NCBI GenBank assembly: GCA_947488155.1
Contig: CANKYK010000001.1
Location: 744,001-808,000 of the forward strand
Reading direction: 5' to 3'
Length of the DNA: 64,000 nucleotides
Source of the DNA: an uncultured Erythrobacter sp.
GTDB lineage: Bacteria > Pseudomonadota > Alphaproteobacteria > Sphingomonadales > Sphingomonadaceae
Shown: one piece after another, positions 32,225 to 42,885 of the stretch
Position numbering within the stretch: position 1 is the stretch's first letter
Layout of the letters: each line of letters opens with the position of its first letter
Program-made: the position numbers and the translations under genes
The notes under the pieces: model-generated
What the model was told of the DNA's origin: nothing
Databases searched by the model: none
Seen by the model: the letters and a program-made list of their open reading frames with translations, nothing else

Positions 32225-34867
32225 CTAATCCAGATTTGGACGCAGCCAGCGTTCCGCCGTTGCCAAATCGACCCCGCGCCGCGTGGCATAATCCTCCAAT
32301 TGATCGCGCCCAACCCGCGCCACGCCGAAATATTGCGATTCCGGGTGCCCGAAATAGAAGCCTGAGACCGCCGCCGTTGGATACATCGCGAAGCTCTCAG
32401 TCAGCGTCAGGCCAACGTTCTTTTCCGCTTCGAGCAGTTCAAACAGGATCGGCTTAAGCGAGTGATCTGGACACGCGGGATAGCCAGGCGCCGGGCGAAT
32501 GCCGCGATATTGCTCTTTGATCAGTGCTTCATTGGTCAGCTGCTCACCGGGTGCATAGCCCCAAAGATCGGTCCGTGTGTGCTGGTGCAGACGCTCGGCA
32601 AAGGCCTCGGCAAACCGGTCAGCCAGCGCCTTCAGCAGAATGTCGGAATAGTCATCTTTGTCCGCTTGGAAACGGGCCGAATGCGGCTCTATCCCGTGAA
32701 TACCGACCGCAAAGCCGCCGATCCAATCGCCATCGGGATCGATAAAGTCGGCAAGGCACATATTCGCCCGATCGCGCGATTTCTTCACCTGTTGGCGTAG
32801 GAAAGGCAGCGTCACATGCTCTTCACGCCGAACCCGGTGGATCGTCACATCATCGCCGTCGCGTGCACACGGCCAAAAGCCCGCAACACCGCGCGCCGTC
32901 AGCCATTTCTCCGCAATGATCTGGTCGAGCATCGCATTGGCGTCATCGAACAGCTGGCTGGCGGTTTCGCCCACCACGTCATCCGTCAGGATCGCGGGAT
33001 AATTGCCGTGCAGCTCCCACGCGCGGAAGAACGGTGTCCAATCAATATATTGCCGCAGATCCGCCAAATCCCAATCGTCAAACGCATGCACACCGGGATT
33101 GAGCGGCGGCGCAGGTTTATCACTGAGGTAAGCGTCGTAATAATTGGCCCGCGCGTCTTCTAGGCTCAGCAGCACGCTCGGCGTCTTGCCTGCCCTCGCC
33201 TCGCGAACTTTGGTGTAGTCGCCCGCCGTTTCGCCAACGAAGCCATCACGCTGAGTGTCTGAAAGTAGTTTCGACGCCACGCCAACCGCGCGGCTGGCAT
33301 CCAGCACATGGATCACCGGGCCTTCGTAGGCTGGGTCGATCTTGAGCGCGGTGTGAACCTTGCTGGTGGTTGCCCCGCCGATCAGCAGCGGCATCGTCAT
33401 CTCCGCGCGTTGCATTTCTTCCGCCACGGTCACCATCTCATCTAGCGAGGGAGTGATCAGGCCGGACAGGCCGATCATATCGACATTGTTGTCGTTCGCG
33501 ATTTCCAGGATCTTGGGCCAAGGCACCATCACGCCAAGGTCGATCACCTCATAGCCATTGCATTGCAGCACAACACCGACGATATTTTTGCCAATATCAT
33601 GCACGTCGCCCTTCACGGTCGCCATGATAATCTTGCCTTTGGCCTTACGCTCAGCCTCCGGCAGCAGATCCTTCTCTGCCTCGATAAACGGGATGAGATG
33701 CGCGACCGCCTTCTTCATAACGCGCGCGGATTTGACCACTTGCGGCAGGAACATCTTGCCACTGCCAAACAGATCACCAACGACATTCATGCCGTCCATC
33801 AGCGGGCCTTCGATCACTTCGATTGGGCGGCCACCAGCGTCGGCAGTGGCGCTGCGCATTTCCTCAGTATCATCGACGATATGCGCATCGATCCCTTTGA
33901 CCAGCGCATGCTCCAGCCGCTTGCGAACTTCCCAACCGCGCCATTCCGCCGCCTGCTTATCGTCTTCCTTTGATTTGCCTTTGAAGCTTTCGGCGAGGTT
34001 GATCAGCCGCTCCGTCGCGCTGTCTTCTCCCTCTACCGGGCGCATCAGGATCACATCTTCGCACGCATCGCGCAGCACAGGGTCAATCGTGTCATAGACA
34101 TCCAATTGTCCGGCATTGACGATCGCCATGTCGAGCCCAGCGGGGATCGCGTGATAGAGAAAGACAGAGTGCATCGCGCGCCGTACCGTTTCGTTCCCGC
34201 GAAAGCTGAAGGAGAGGTTGGACAGGCCGCCGCTTGTCTTCACATGCGGGCACGCGGCCTTAATCTCGCGCACAGCCTCAATGAAGTCGAGGCCATAGCG
34301 GTCATGTTCTTCGATGCCGGTGGCGACCGCAAAAACGTTCGGATCAAAGATGATATCTTCTGGCGGGAAACCGATGCCAGTAAGCAATTCATAAGCGCGG
34401 CTGCAAATCTCAACCTTGCGTGCCTTGGTGTCCGCCTGACCGGTCTCGTCAAACGCCATCACCACAACAGCCGCGCCATAGGCCATGCATTTGCGAGCTT
34501 GCTCCAGGAACGGCTCTTCGCCTTCTTTCATCGAGATTGAGTTCACAATCGGCTTGCCGGAAACGCATTTCAGACCAGCCTCGATCACCTCCCATTTGGA
34601 GCTGTCGATCATCACTGGAACACGGGCAATATCAGGCTCTGCTGCGATCAATTTGAGGAACGTCGTCATGGCGTGGACCGCATCAAGCAGCCCCTCGTCC
34701 ATATTGACGTCGATCACCTGAGCGCCGTTTTCCACCTGCTGGCGCGCGACCTCGACCGCGGCAGTGTAGTCATCCGCCATGATGAGCTTCTTGAACCGAG
34801 CGCTGCCGGTGACATTGGTACGCTCACCCACATTGATGAAGCGCGCCGTCGAATTTTGCTGGTCCAT
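32225..34867 (-). CDS. metH: methionine synthase, folate/B12/activation part (split MetH)
   Basis: 880 residues from the ATG at 34867, directly at the stop of the preceding gene (TGATG). It starts [19 protein letters not shown], the pterin-binding domain; then the B12 cap ([36 protein letters not shown]), the cobalamin domain with the DxHxxG ligand motif in [14 protein letters not shown], and the C-terminal S-adenosylmethionine reactivation domain ([32 protein letters not shown]). The homocysteine/Zn domain is absent and is encoded by the upstream gene, so the enzyme is bipartite. It transfers methyl from methyltetrahydrofolate to homocysteine. Confidence 0.95.
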   Translation of the reverse strand: MDQQNSTARFINVGERTNVTGSARFKKLIMADDYTAAVEVARQQVENGAQVIDVNMDEGLLDAVHAMTTFLKLIAAEPDIARVPVMIDSSKWEVIEAGLKCVSGKPIVNSISMKEGEEPFLEQARKCMAYGAAVVVMAFDETGQADTKARKVEICSRAYELLTGIGFPPEDIIFDPNVFAVATGIEEHDRYGLDFIEAVREIKAACPHVKTSGGLSNLSFSFRGNETVRRAMHSVFLYHAIPAGLDMAIVNAGQLDVYDTIDPVLRDACEDVILMRPVEGEDSATERLINLAESFKGKSKEDDKQAAEWRGWEVRKRLEHALVKGIDAHIVDDTEEMRSATADAGGRPIEVIEGPLMDGMNVVGDLFGSGKMFLPQVVKSARVMKKAVAHLIPFIEAEKDLLPEAERKAKGKIIMATVKGDVHDIGKNIVGVVLQCNGYEVIDLGVMVPWPKILEIANDNNVDMIGLSGLITPSLDEMVTVAEEMQRAEMTMPLLIGGATTSKVHTALKIDPAYEGPVIHVLDASRAVGVASKLLSDTQRDGFVGETAGDYTKVREARAGKTPSVLLSLEDARANYYDAYLSDKPAPPLNPGVHAFDDWDLADLRQYIDWTPFFRAWELHGNYPAILTDDVVGETASQLFDDANAMLDQIIAEKWLTARGVAGFWPCARDGDDVTIHRVRREEHVTLPFLRQQVKKSRDRANMCLADFIDPDGDWIGGFAVGIHGIEPHSARFQADKDDYSDILLKALADRFAEAFAERLHQHTRTDLWGYAPGEQLTNEALIKEQYRGIRPAPGYPACPDHSLKPILFELLEAEKNVGLTLTESFAMYPTAAVSGFYFGHPESQYFGVARVGRDQLEDYATRRGVDLATAERWLRPNLD

Positions 34868-35913
34868 CAGGCCGCCACCGTGAAGGGTTCGAGGCCCGCA
34901 AGCCGCATGGCCGTTTCTGGCGCAGGCACATTGCGCGGGGCGAGGCCCGCAACCGCATCGGCAATCGCCTGAATATGCGCAGGCGAAGACCCGCAGCAAC
35001 CGCCCAGAATATTCGCCTGACCGTTCTCGGCCCATTGCTTGACGAGTCCCGCCGTGGTTTCCGGCATTTCGTCATATTCCCCCAGCTCATTGGGCAGACC
35101 CGCGTTGGGATATGCCATCAGCAAAGTGTCCGCGATGCCCGAGAGAACCTGAACATGCGGGCGCAGTTGATCCGCACCAAAGCTGCAATTGAGGCCGATG
35201 GTAATCGGATTGGCGTGGCGCACCGCATACCAAAACGCCTCGACCGTATGGCCGGACAAATTGCGGCCCGATAAGTCGGTCAGCGTCATAGAGATCATCA
35301 CCGGAACTTCGCGCCTCAGATCTATCTCCAATTGCTTTACCGCCATAATCCCGGCCTTGGCATTGAGCGTGTCGAACACGGTTTCAATCAGGATGAAATC
35401 GCATCCACCCTCGATCAGAGCAGAGGCCTGTTCTTTGTAGACTGCGGTCAGCTCATCAAAATCAATCTCGCGAAAGCCAGGATCTTCGACATCGGGGCTG
35501 AGCGAGAGCGTCTTATTGGTCGGCCCAATCGCTCCGGTAACAAAGCGCGGCCGGCCGTCCTTCGCCGCATATTCATCGGCCAACGCTCGGGCGATCTTGC
35601 CACTGGCGATGTTGATCGCGGCCACCTGATCCTCAGCGGCGTAATCCGCCTGGCTAATCCGGTTGGCTGAAAAGGTGTTGGTCGAAATCACGTCCGATCC
35701 AGAATCAAGATAGGCGCGCGTAATGTCTTCAATCACATCAGGCCGGGTCAGGGCGAGAATGTCATTATTGCCTTTCTGATCGGCCTTAAGGCCCAGATCG
35801 CCGGCATAGTCCTCTTCGGTCAGCTTGCGTTCCTGGATTTGCGTCCCGAACGCGCCATCAAAGATCAACACCCGCTCGCCAGCTTGCTCCAACAAGGCTT
35901 CCCGCGCGTTCAC
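34867..35913 (-). CDS. homocysteine-binding subunit of split methionine synthase
   Basis: 348 residues from a GTG at 35913 that overlaps the metF stop (GTGA); the open frame upstream is metF antisense-frame noise. The TIM barrel has [22 protein letters not shown] at the N-terminus and the zinc-thiolate Cys residues in [11 protein letters not shown] and [14 protein letters not shown]. It corresponds to the first about 340 residues of E. coli MetH and must cooperate in trans with the next gene. The tail [13 protein letters not shown] is the linker that normally joins to the folate domain, so the split falls exactly at the domain border. Confidence 0.93.
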   Translation of the reverse strand: MNAREALLEQAGERVLIFDGAFGTQIQERKLTEEDYAGDLGLKADQKGNNDILALTRPDVIEDITRAYLDSGSDVISTNTFSANRISQADYAAEDQVAAINIASGKIARALADEYAAKDGRPRFVTGAIGPTNKTLSLSPDVEDPGFREIDFDELTAVYKEQASALIEGGCDFILIETVFDTLNAKAGIMAVKQLEIDLRREVPVMISMTLTDLSGRNLSGHTVEAFWYAVRHANPITIGLNCSFGADQLRPHVQVLSGIADTLLMAYPNAGLPNELGEYDEMPETTAGLVKQWAENGQANILGGCCGSSPAHIQAIADAVAGLAPRNVPAPETAMRLAGLEPFTVAA

Positions 35914-36839
35914 GCTGCTTCTCCGACCGGGCGTTTGCCGAGCATGTGGCAAATCGCATAGCTCAACTCCGCACGGTTGAGCGTGTAAAAATGAAATTGG
36001 CGCACGCCGCCCGCATAAAGCTTGCGACACAGCTCTGCCGCAATCGTTGCGGAGACCAGTTGGCGAGCCGCCGGACGCTCGTCCAAGCCGTCGAACAGGC
36101 CTTCCATCCAACCAGGTATCGCCGTCCCGCACATGCTGGCCATGCGTTGGACCGCGGCGAAGCTCATTACAGGCATGATGCCTGGCACAATTTCGCCATT
36201 GATTCCCGCCGCTGCCGCCTGGTCGCGGAAGCGGAAGAAGCATTCCGGTTCAAAAAAGAACTGAGTGATTGCGCGGGTTGCGCCTGCCTCAAACTTCGCT
36301 TTCAAATTGTCGATATCGGCCTGCGCATCGGGGGAATCCGGGTGAACCTCAGGGTAGGCCGCAACCGATATCTCGAAATCAGCTACATTCTTTAGGCCCG
36401 AAATCAGCTCCACCGCATTCGCGTATCCACCGGGATGCGGCGTGTATCCGCCTGCGCCCTCAGGCGGGTCTCCGCGTAGAGCAACGATATGACGGATACC
36501 GCTTTCCCAATAATGCCGCGCCACCGCATCCACCTCTTCGCGAGTTGCGTTGACGCAGGTCAGGTGCGCTGCTGCGGGAATATTGGTTTCCTGATTGATC
36601 CGCACAACCTGCTCATGAGTGCGCTCGCGAGTGGTGCCACCGGCGCCATAGGTAACCGACACGAAGCGCGGCCCCAGCGGCGAGAGCGTGTCGACGCTGC
36701 TCCACAAGGTCTCCGCCATCTTCTCCGACTTAGGTGGAAAGAACTCAAAGCTGATTTCAATGTCGCCGGGCAAGCCGGAGAAAAGCGGCGTATCCAACGC
36801 CGTGCGCGCTTCATGCATTTGATCGAGGGTCGGGCTCAC
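35910..36839 (-). CDS. metF: 5,10-methylenetetrahydrofolate reductase
   Basis: 309 residues from a GTG at 36839 overlapping the regulator's stop. MTHFR marks: DIEISFEFFPPKSEKM (catalytic Glu), FVSVTYGAGGTTRERTHE, HLTCVNATREEVD, IVALRGDPPEG and FFFEPECFFRFRDQ. Flavin-dependent reduction supplies methyl-THF to the split MetH genes that follow it directly. Standard length. Confidence 0.95.
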   Translation of the reverse strand: MSPTLDQMHEARTALDTPLFSGLPGDIEISFEFFPPKSEKMAETLWSSVDTLSPLGPRFVSVTYGAGGTTRERTHEQVVRINQETNIPAAAHLTCVNATREEVDAVARHYWESGIRHIVALRGDPPEGAGGYTPHPGGYANAVELISGLKNVADFEISVAAYPEVHPDSPDAQADIDNLKAKFEAGATRAITQFFFEPECFFRFRDQAAAAGINGEIVPGIMPVMSFAAVQRMASMCGTAIPGWMEGLFDGLDERPAARQLVSATIAAELCRKLYAGGVRQFHFYTLNRAELSYAICHMLGKRPVGEAA

Positions 36840-37822
36840 GCTGTGCGTTCCTTAGCGGGGGTTGAGAGAGGGTTGCTGCGACGTTCGCCGAGCCAGATTT
36901 TCACGGTCAGCTGCTCGCCATCAAGTGCTTGCGGCGCTTCGGGTTCAAAGCCTGCATCAAACAGCAGATCGCGCAATTGCGCGTCGGAAAAGCCAAGGCG
37001 CGCGTGCGCATGGCGATCACGCAATTCTTCATGATTGTGGGCGGCAAAGTCGACGATTGCGATGCGCCCGCCGGGCCGCGTGACCCGCGCCGCCTCCAGC
37101 AATGCAAGTGCAGGGTCTTGTACGAAATGAAGCACTTGGTGGATCACAATCGTATCAAAGCTCGCCGCAGCAAAAGGCAGATCGCCCAGATCGCCCTGCA
37201 CCAGCTCAATCTGTTCTGTCGGTAGATGTTGCAGTTTAGCCCGCGCGATCCGCAGCATCTCAAGGCTCTTGTCGAGCGCGACAATCCGTTCCGCGCTATC
37301 CGCGAACAATTCCGCCATGCGGCCTGTTCCCGTGCCAATATCTAGCAGCGTTCCCAGCGGAGCATCGCCCAGTGCGCGCGCCAGAACCTTTTCAACCTCG
37401 CTGTCTGAGCTGTGCAAGCGGCGCAGTTCATCCCATTCCCCGGCATGGCGCGCAAAGTAACCCTCCGCGGTCTCTTCGCGGGCAGTCCGGATCGCGGCCA
37501 GCTTACGCATATCCTCCGCGCAGGACTGGCCAAAGTCCTGATCTTCTGCCTCAGCAATGGCCAGCAAACGGGCAATAGCTTCCACTAAAGGAGAGGCTTG
37601 CTCCACCCCGCCCTGCATGCGTAGAAACACCCAGCTGCCTTCGCGTCGCCGCTCCGCCAGACCCGCATCGCACAATATTCCAACATGGCGCGAAACACGC
37701 GGCTGGCTCTGCCCCAGCACTTGCGCAAGCTCGCCAACGGCCAATTCCATCGCCGAAAGCAGGCGCATAATGCGCAGCCGGGTGGGGTCGGCAAGCGCGC
37801 GGAAGATTGTGTCAATATTCAT
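36836..37822 (-). CDS. ArsR-family regulator fused to SAM-dependent methyltransferase (SamR-like)
   Basis: 328 residues. Residues 1-90 are an ArsR winged helix (FRALADPTRLRIMRLLSAMELAVGELAQVLGQSQPRVSRHVGIL). Residues about 145-310 are a class I methyltransferase with LLDIGTGTGRMAELF, IVALDKSLEML, DLPFAAASFDTIVIHQVLHF and RPGGRIAIVDFAAH. This architecture is known from the SamR-type regulators of methionine metabolism in alphaproteobacteria, where SAM or SAH is thought to be sensed by the methyltransferase-like part. It leads the operon with metF and both metH genes. An AT-rich palindrome lies just upstream. Start is ATG 37822 or GTG 37825, with no ribosome site, so a short leader is likely. 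Confidence 0.9.
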   Translation of the reverse strand: MNIDTIFRALADPTRLRIMRLLSAMELAVGELAQVLGQSQPRVSRHVGILCDAGLAERRREGSWVFLRMQGGVEQASPLVEAIARLLAIAEAEDQDFGQSCAEDMRKLAAIRTAREETAEGYFARHAGEWDELRRLHSSDSEVEKVLARALGDAPLGTLLDIGTGTGRMAELFADSAERIVALDKSLEMLRIARAKLQHLPTEQIELVQGDLGDLPFAAASFDTIVIHQVLHFVQDPALALLEAARVTRPGGRIAIVDFAAHNHEELRDRHAHARLGFSDAQLRDLLFDAGFEPEAPQALDGEQLTVKIWLGERRSNPLSTPAKERTA

Positions 37823-37832
37823 CACAGAAGCA

Positions 37833-37856
37833 ACATATAAAGATATTTATATATGT
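37833..37856. promoter_or_regulatory. AT-rich palindromic operator of the methionine operon
   Basis: 24 bases with outer arms ACATATA and TATATGT and an AT-rich middle, 10 bases upstream of the regulator's start. It stands out sharply in GC-rich surroundings. It fits an autoregulatory site for the ArsR-type regulator, and probably overlaps the promoter. Confidence 0.65.
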
Positions 37857-37975
37857 GTAAATAGTCCGCAGTCATAAGGGTTAACCCTTAGCATACTGCC
37901 GTAACAACGCGCGGACTTGCATTCTGATCCACCGGGCGCGAAACCCCGCTTTTGAAAACGCCAAAGGACGCGCAA

Positions 37976-39883
37976 ATGAAGCTGGGTTGCTGCTATTATC
38001 CCGAACATTGGCCGGAGGATATGTGGGCTGATGATGCGCGCCGCATGGCCGAAATGGGCCTGTCCCTGGTGCGGATCGGCGAATTTGCCTGGAGCCGGAT
38101 TGAACCACAGCCGGGAAAATTTGAGTGGGGTTGGCTCGATCGGGCGATTGAGACGCTTGCCAATGCGGGCCTCAAAATCATCCTTGGTACGCCCACTGCG
38201 ACGCCGCCCAAATGGCTGGTCGATCAAATGCCGGATATGCTCGCAATTGACGAGCAAGGCCGCCCGCGCGGCTATGGCTCGCGGAGGCATTATTGCTTCT
38301 CACACTCAGGTTACCGCACCGAAAGCCGCCGGATAACCGCCGCCATGGCCGAGCGTTACGGGGCACATCCCGCAATCACCATGTGGCAAACCGACAATGA
38401 ATATGGCTGTCATGACACGGTTTTGAGCTTTTCAAAGGCTGCCGCTGAGCGCTTTCGCGAATGGCTCGCCGCGCGCTATGGTGATGTTGATGCGCTGAAT
38501 ACCGCATGGGGCAATGTGTTTTGGAGCACGGAATATCGCACCTTTGCAGAGGTCGATCCCCCGCACCTCACCGTGACCGAGGCGAACCCGGCGCATTGGC
38601 TCGACTACCGCCGGTTTGCATCGGACGAGGTTGCCAGCCTCAACCGTGAGCAAGTCGATATTCTGCGCGCAGCATCGCATGGCCGAGACATTACGCACAA
38701 TTTCATGGGGTTCTTCACCGAGTTCGATCACTACGACGTCGGCCAGGATTTGGATGTCGCCACTTGGGACAGCTACCCACTCGGGTTTCTGGAGCAATTC
38801 TGGTTCAGCGAAGATGAAAAGCAGGAGTTTCTGCGCCAAGGCCACCCCGATATCGCCGCCTTCCACCACGATCTTTATCGCGGCTGCACAGGCGAGCGCT
38901 GGGGTGTGATGGAGCAGCAACCCGGCCCGGTAAACTGGGCGCGTTTCAACCCAGCCCCGCTGCCCGGAATGGTCACGCTGTGGACGCTGGAGGCGATGGC
39001 GCACGGGGCAGAATTCACCAGCTATTTCCGCTGGCGGCAGGCCCCATTTGCGCAGGAGCAAATGCACGCAGGCCTGCTGAGGCCAGACAGCGAAGATGCG
39101 CCAGCCGCGGACGAAGTGCGGGAGGCGGCACGCGTGATTGCGAACATTGGCCCGCAAGAGACAGCGCAAGCACTCGTCGCTCTGGTCTTCTCCTATGAGG
39201 CGGCATGGGTGTGCGGTATTCAGCCGCAAGGAAAGAGCTTCCGCTATCTCGAGCTGGTGTACGAGCATTACTCCGCGCTGCGACGTGCGGGATTGGACGT
39301 GGATATTGTCTCACCAGCCGCAGACCTGACAGACTACAAAATGGTCGTCATCCCGACTCTGCCGATTGTGCCCAATGGCCTTGCGGAGAAGCTGGCAGCA
39401 CTCAGATGCCCCGTGCTGATCGGTCCACGTTCTGGAAGCAAAACCGATAGCTTCTGCATTCCTGACAATCTGGCACCCGGCGCATTGCAGGAGCTATTCG
39501 CGCTCAAAATCACCCGCGTGGAGAGCCTGCGCGATGGCGTCAGCGAGCCGGGCGATGGTTTTGATGTTACCCGCTGGCGCGAAGAAATTGCCAGCGACCT
39601 AGAGCCTGAATTTGCCGACGCTGATGGCTGCGGCGTGGTCTATAAGCAAGGTGGTCGCCGCTATGTCTCCATTTGGCCCGATCGCGCTTTGCTGGATCAA
39701 CTCGTCGCGCGCATGGCAAGTGAAGCGGGCGTCACGTTCACTGCTATGCCCGAAGGTTTGCGGACCCGGTGCAGTGCCTCGCACATCTTCGCATTCAACT
39801 ATTCCAGCGCGCCTGTGGTCTGGCCTGAGACCGGCGAGGAAATGGCGCCCGCTGGCTATGCGATTGCGCCTCGCCGCGCATGA
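37976..39883 (+). CDS. GH42 beta-galactosidase
   Basis: 635 residues from the ATG at 37976 (AAGGA 8 bases upstream); the frame is open to 37952. The GH42 A domain starts LGCCYYPEHWPEDMWADDARRMAEMGLSLVRIGEFAWSRIEP. The acid/base Glu lies in ITMWQTDNEYGCHD, and the second Glu is expected in the MVTLWTLEAMAHGAEFTSYFRWRQAPFAQE region. Trimerisation and C-terminal beta domains follow. No signal peptide, so cytoplasmic hydrolysis of imported galactosides. Neighbours are sugar oxidoreductases and an SSS symporter. Confidence 0.9.
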   Translation: MKLGCCYYPEHWPEDMWADDARRMAEMGLSLVRIGEFAWSRIEPQPGKFEWGWLDRAIETLANAGLKIILGTPTATPPKWLVDQMPDMLAIDEQGRPRGYGSRRHYCFSHSGYRTESRRITAAMAERYGAHPAITMWQTDNEYGCHDTVLSFSKAAAERFREWLAARYGDVDALNTAWGNVFWSTEYRTFAEVDPPHLTVTEANPAHWLDYRRFASDEVASLNREQVDILRAASHGRDITHNFMGFFTEFDHYDVGQDLDVATWDSYPLGFLEQFWFSEDEKQEFLRQGHPDIAAFHHDLYRGCTGERWGVMEQQPGPVNWARFNPAPLPGMVTLWTLEAMAHGAEFTSYFRWRQAPFAQEQMHAGLLRPDSEDAPAADEVREAARVIANIGPQETAQALVALVFSYEAAWVCGIQPQGKSFRYLELVYEHYSALRRAGLDVDIVSPAADLTDYKMVVIPTLPIVPNGLAEKLAALRCPVLIGPRSGSKTDSFCIPDNLAPGALQELFALKITRVESLRDGVSEPGDGFDVTRWREEIASDLEPEFADADGCGVVYKQGGRRYVSIWPDRALLDQLVARMASEAGVTFTAMPEGLRTRCSASHIFAFNYSSAPVVWPETGEEMAPAGYAIAPRRA

Positions 39884-39922
39884 TCGCTTGCCATTCCGCC
39901 GCCGCACAGACATGAGCCAGCT

Positions 39923-41002
39923 ATGAGCGACACACGCAGATATGCGATCATCGGATGCGGCATGATGGGCCGCGAGCATATGCAAAACGTGGCGCTGGTT
40001 TCCGGTGCGGAACTGATCGCTATTGCTGACCCCGATTCTGGGTCGCGCAGCGCCGCCGCCGCTCTCGCAAGCGAGCTTGGCCAGACCATTACTAGTTATG
40101 ATGACAATGCCGCCATGCTGCGCGAGGCGAGACCCGATGCCGTCATCATCGCTTCGCCCAATTTCACGCACTACGACGTAGTTGCGCCAGTTATGGAGGC
40201 GGGCTGCGCTGTGCTGCTCGAAAAGCCAATGTGCACCAGCGTAGTGGAGGCCGAGGCGCTGGCCAAAACCGCGCGCGACTACGACGGCCTCTTCTGGGTT
40301 GGTCTCGAGTACCGCTACATGCCGCCGGTCACGCGCTTTATTGAGCGGGTCCATGCTGGCGAAGCGGGCGATATCAAAATGCTGGCCATTCGCGAGCATC
40401 GCTTTCCCTTCCTCGAGAAAGTCGGCGATTGGAACCGTTTTAACCGCAACACCGGCGGCACTCTGGTGGAGAAATGCTGCCACTTCTTCGATCTGATGCG
40501 GCATATATTGCGCGATGAACCGGTGCGCGTCTTTGCCAGCGGCGCTCAGGACGTAAACCACCTTGATGAAACATATGGCGGCGAAACGCCGGACATTATC
40601 GACAACGCCTTTGTCATGGTGGACTTCGCGGGCGGCGCGCGCGCCGTGCTGGACCTGTGCATGTTCGCCGAAGGGTCTGAGCAGCAGGAAGAAATCAGCG
40701 CCGCTGGCCCTATCGGCAAGATGGAAGTGAAGTTGCCACTTGGGCAAGTCACCTGGTCCCCACGCGACAAGTCTGGCCCACACCGCGAGACTGTCGAAAC
40801 CCCTGCAGATGCACTGGCTGCGGGTGATCACCACGGGGCAACATATTATCAGCTGCGCGATTTTCACGCGGCTCTGCTCAGCGGCAGCGATCCGCTGATC
40901 ACAGCCCGCGATGGCTATCGCTCCGTTGTCATCGGCGCCGCAGCCCAGCAAAGCATCGCCACCGGCCAGCCGGTCGAACTCAATTTCTCAGACGAAGGTT
41001 AG
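39923..41002 (+). CDS. Gfo/Idh/MocA family oxidoreductase
   Basis: 359 residues. N-terminal NAD(P)-binding YAIIGCGMMGREHMQNVALVSGAEL, the conserved LLEKPMCTSVVEAEAL (Lys of the EKP motif), then the substrate domain with GDWNRFNRNTGGTLVEKCCHFFDLMRHIL, where Lys/His residues act in catalysis. Such enzymes oxidise or epimerise sugars, inositols or sugar acids. It follows the GH42 gene by 39 bases and precedes an aldo/keto reductase, so it likely handles the released sugar; substrate unknown. Confidence 0.87.
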   Translation: MSDTRRYAIIGCGMMGREHMQNVALVSGAELIAIADPDSGSRSAAAALASELGQTITSYDDNAAMLREARPDAVIIASPNFTHYDVVAPVMEAGCAVLLEKPMCTSVVEAEALAKTARDYDGLFWVGLEYRYMPPVTRFIERVHAGEAGDIKMLAIREHRFPFLEKVGDWNRFNRNTGGTLVEKCCHFFDLMRHILRDEPVRVFASGAQDVNHLDETYGGETPDIIDNAFVMVDFAGGARAVLDLCMFAEGSEQQEEISAAGPIGKMEVKLPLGQVTWSPRDKSGPHRETVETPADALAAGDHHGATYYQLRDFHAALLSGSDPLITARDGYRSVVIGAAAQQSIATGQPVELNFSDEG

Positions 41003-41005
41003 ACT

Positions 41006-41959
41006 ATGCCGCAGATCATGCCCCCGATTGGCTTTGGCCTTTGGAAAATCCCGCGCGAAGACACCGCCGCAACCGTCGTTGAGGCGATCCGTGCAGGCTA
41101 CCGTCATTTCGATAGCGCGGCAGATTACGGCAATGAGATTGAAACCGGCCAAGGCATCGCGCAGGCGATCAGCGAAGGTCTGGTGACGCGCGACGAGCTG
41201 TGGATCACCTCCAAGCTGTGGAACACATTCCACGCGCCCGTGCACGTCGAAAAAGCCTGCCGCAAATCATTGGATGATCTCGGCATCGAGCAGCTTGATC
41301 TGTATCTGATCCACTTCCCGATCGCGCTCGAATATGTGCCGATTGAAACCCGCTATCCACCCGAATGGGTGCATGATCCCGCCGCGAACTCTGGCATGAA
41401 ACTGGCCAAGGTTCCGCTGCATGCGACATGGGCGGCGATGGAGGCTCTGGTCGATAAGCGCCTCGTGGAGCAAATCGGCGTGTGCAATTACAACACCGGC
41501 TTGATCCATGATTTGATGAGCTATGCCCGGATCGCGCCAGCCATGCTGCAAGTGGAAAGCCACCCGTTTCTAACGCAGGAAAAGCTGGTCCGCTGCGCGG
41601 GCGCTTATGGCATTCCAGTCACCGCCTTTTCCCCACTCGGCGCGCAAAGCTATTTCGAGCTCGACATGGCAAAGAAGGAGGAGAGCGTTCTCGGCTCTGC
41701 CCCCGTGATGGTGGCAGCTCAAGCCCATGGCAAAACGGCAGCGCAAGTGGTGCTGCGCTGGGGCGTGCAACGCGGCACGGCAGTGATCCCGAAGACCACC
41801 AAGCCGGAGCGGATGCGTGAGAATTTGAGCATTGACAATTTCGAACTGAGTCAGGTCGAAATGGCCGCGATCAGTGCGCTCAATCAGGATCGCCGATTTA
41901 ACGATCCCGGCGTGTTTGCAGAGGCGGCGTTCGGCACCTTCCACCCGATTTACGATTGA
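41006..41959 (+). CDS. aldo/keto reductase
   Basis: 317 residues. Full AKR signature: GFGLWKIPREDTAATVVEAIRAGYRHFDSAADYGNE (catalytic Asp and Tyr), ITSKLWNTFH (Lys), LDLYLIHFP (His region) and the NADPH motif AVIPKTTKPERMRENLSI. The length and the YPPEWVHDP insertion are reminiscent of xylose-reductase-like AKR2 enzymes. Starts 3 bases after the Gfo/Idh gene. Probably reduces an aldose or oxidises an alditol in the same sugar route. Confidence 0.88.
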   Translation: MPQIMPPIGFGLWKIPREDTAATVVEAIRAGYRHFDSAADYGNEIETGQGIAQAISEGLVTRDELWITSKLWNTFHAPVHVEKACRKSLDDLGIEQLDLYLIHFPIALEYVPIETRYPPEWVHDPAANSGMKLAKVPLHATWAAMEALVDKRLVEQIGVCNYNTGLIHDLMSYARIAPAMLQVESHPFLTQEKLVRCAGAYGIPVTAFSPLGAQSYFELDMAKKEESVLGSAPVMVAAQAHGKTAAQVVLRWGVQRGTAVIPKTTKPERMRENLSIDNFELSQVEMAAISALNQDRRFNDPGVFAEAAFGTFHPIYD

Positions 41960-41967
41960 GCGGCGCG

Positions 41968-42885
41968 ATGAGTGAAACTCCAGAATTTCCAGCGATCATC
42001 ACCGGCGGCGGCGATCTCAGCGCGTTTATCAGCGCGAATAAACCGGCGGTCGACGCGGCCTTGGACCACGCTGGCGTACTGTTGTTCCGCGGGTTCGATG
42101 TTCCTGATCCCTTGGCCTTCGAAGCGGCGATTGAAGCCTATGGTGAGGCGGGCTTCACCTATGAGGATTCGCTCTCGAATGCAGTGCGCACCAATGTGAC
42201 GCCGCGCGTGTTCACCGCCAATGAAGCGCCACCAGAGACCGAAATTTTCCTGCATCACGAAATGGCGCAAACCCCGCTGTTCCCAGCGAAACTGCTCTTT
42301 TACTGCGAAATTGCCGCGGAAAGCGGCGGGGCAACGCCGCTGTGCCGGTCCGACTGGGTGCTCGATCAATTGCGCACCGCCAATCCGGAATTCGTCGCGC
42401 GCGTGAAGGCCGAGGGCGTGCGATACACCAATGTGATGCCCGGCAGCGATGACGCTGGTTCCGGCCAAGGGCGCAGTTGGCGCAGCACGTTGAGCGTGAC
42501 CGACCAGACGGGCGCTGAGACGCGGCTGTCAGCGCTCGGCTATTCATGGGAATGGCTGGAGGATGAGAGCCTGCGCGTCACCACGGCGGCCCTGCCCGCT
42601 GTGCGCGAACTCGCTGCTGGCGGCACCAGCTTCTTCAACCAGCTAATCGCGGCATTCAGAGGCTGGGCCGACAGCCGCAATAATCCGAACAAGGCGGTCA
42701 CTTTCGGCGACGGCACTCCGATAACGGGCGTGGACATGGAGCCCGCCATCCGCATCGCGGACGAGCTGACCTATGACCTCGTATGGCAAAAGGGCGACGT
42801 CGCGCTAGTCGACAATTTTCTTGTGATGCACGGCAGACGGCCATTTCGCGGACGCCGCCGGGTGCTGGCGAGCTTGATCGCCTAA
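41968..42885 (+). CDS. TauD/TfdA-family Fe(II)/2-oxoglutarate dioxygenase
   Basis: 305 residues from the ATG at 41968; a TTG at 41956 is also in frame. LLFRGFDVPDPLAFE is typical, EIFLHHEMAQTP gives the first metal ligands (His-x-Glu) and VDNFLVMHGRRPFRGRRRVL gives the second His and the 2-oxoglutarate-binding Arg. Closest in style to the SyrP/clavaminate-synthase-like subgroup. Role in a sugar locus is unclear; the last base overlap with the convergent symporter is 4 bases. Confidence 0.85.
   Translation: MSETPEFPAIITGGGDLSAFISANKPAVDAALDHAGVLLFRGFDVPDPLAFEAAIEAYGEAGFTYEDSLSNAVRTNVTPRVFTANEAPPETEIFLHHEMAQTPLFPAKLLFYCEIAAESGGATPLCRSDWVLDQLRTANPEFVARVKAEGVRYTNVMPGSDDAGSGQGRSWRSTLSVTDQTGAETRLSALGYSWEWLEDESLRVTTAALPAVRELAAGGTSFFNQLIAAFRGWADSRNNPNKAVTFGDGTPITGVDMEPAIRIADELTYDLVWQKGDVALVDNFLVMHGRRPFRGRRRVLASLIA

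Noticed and set aside
39599..40951. 450-residue minus-strand open frame
   Set aside because: Complement of the GH42 end and the Gfo/Idh gene; composition and lack of ribosome site show it is a shadow.
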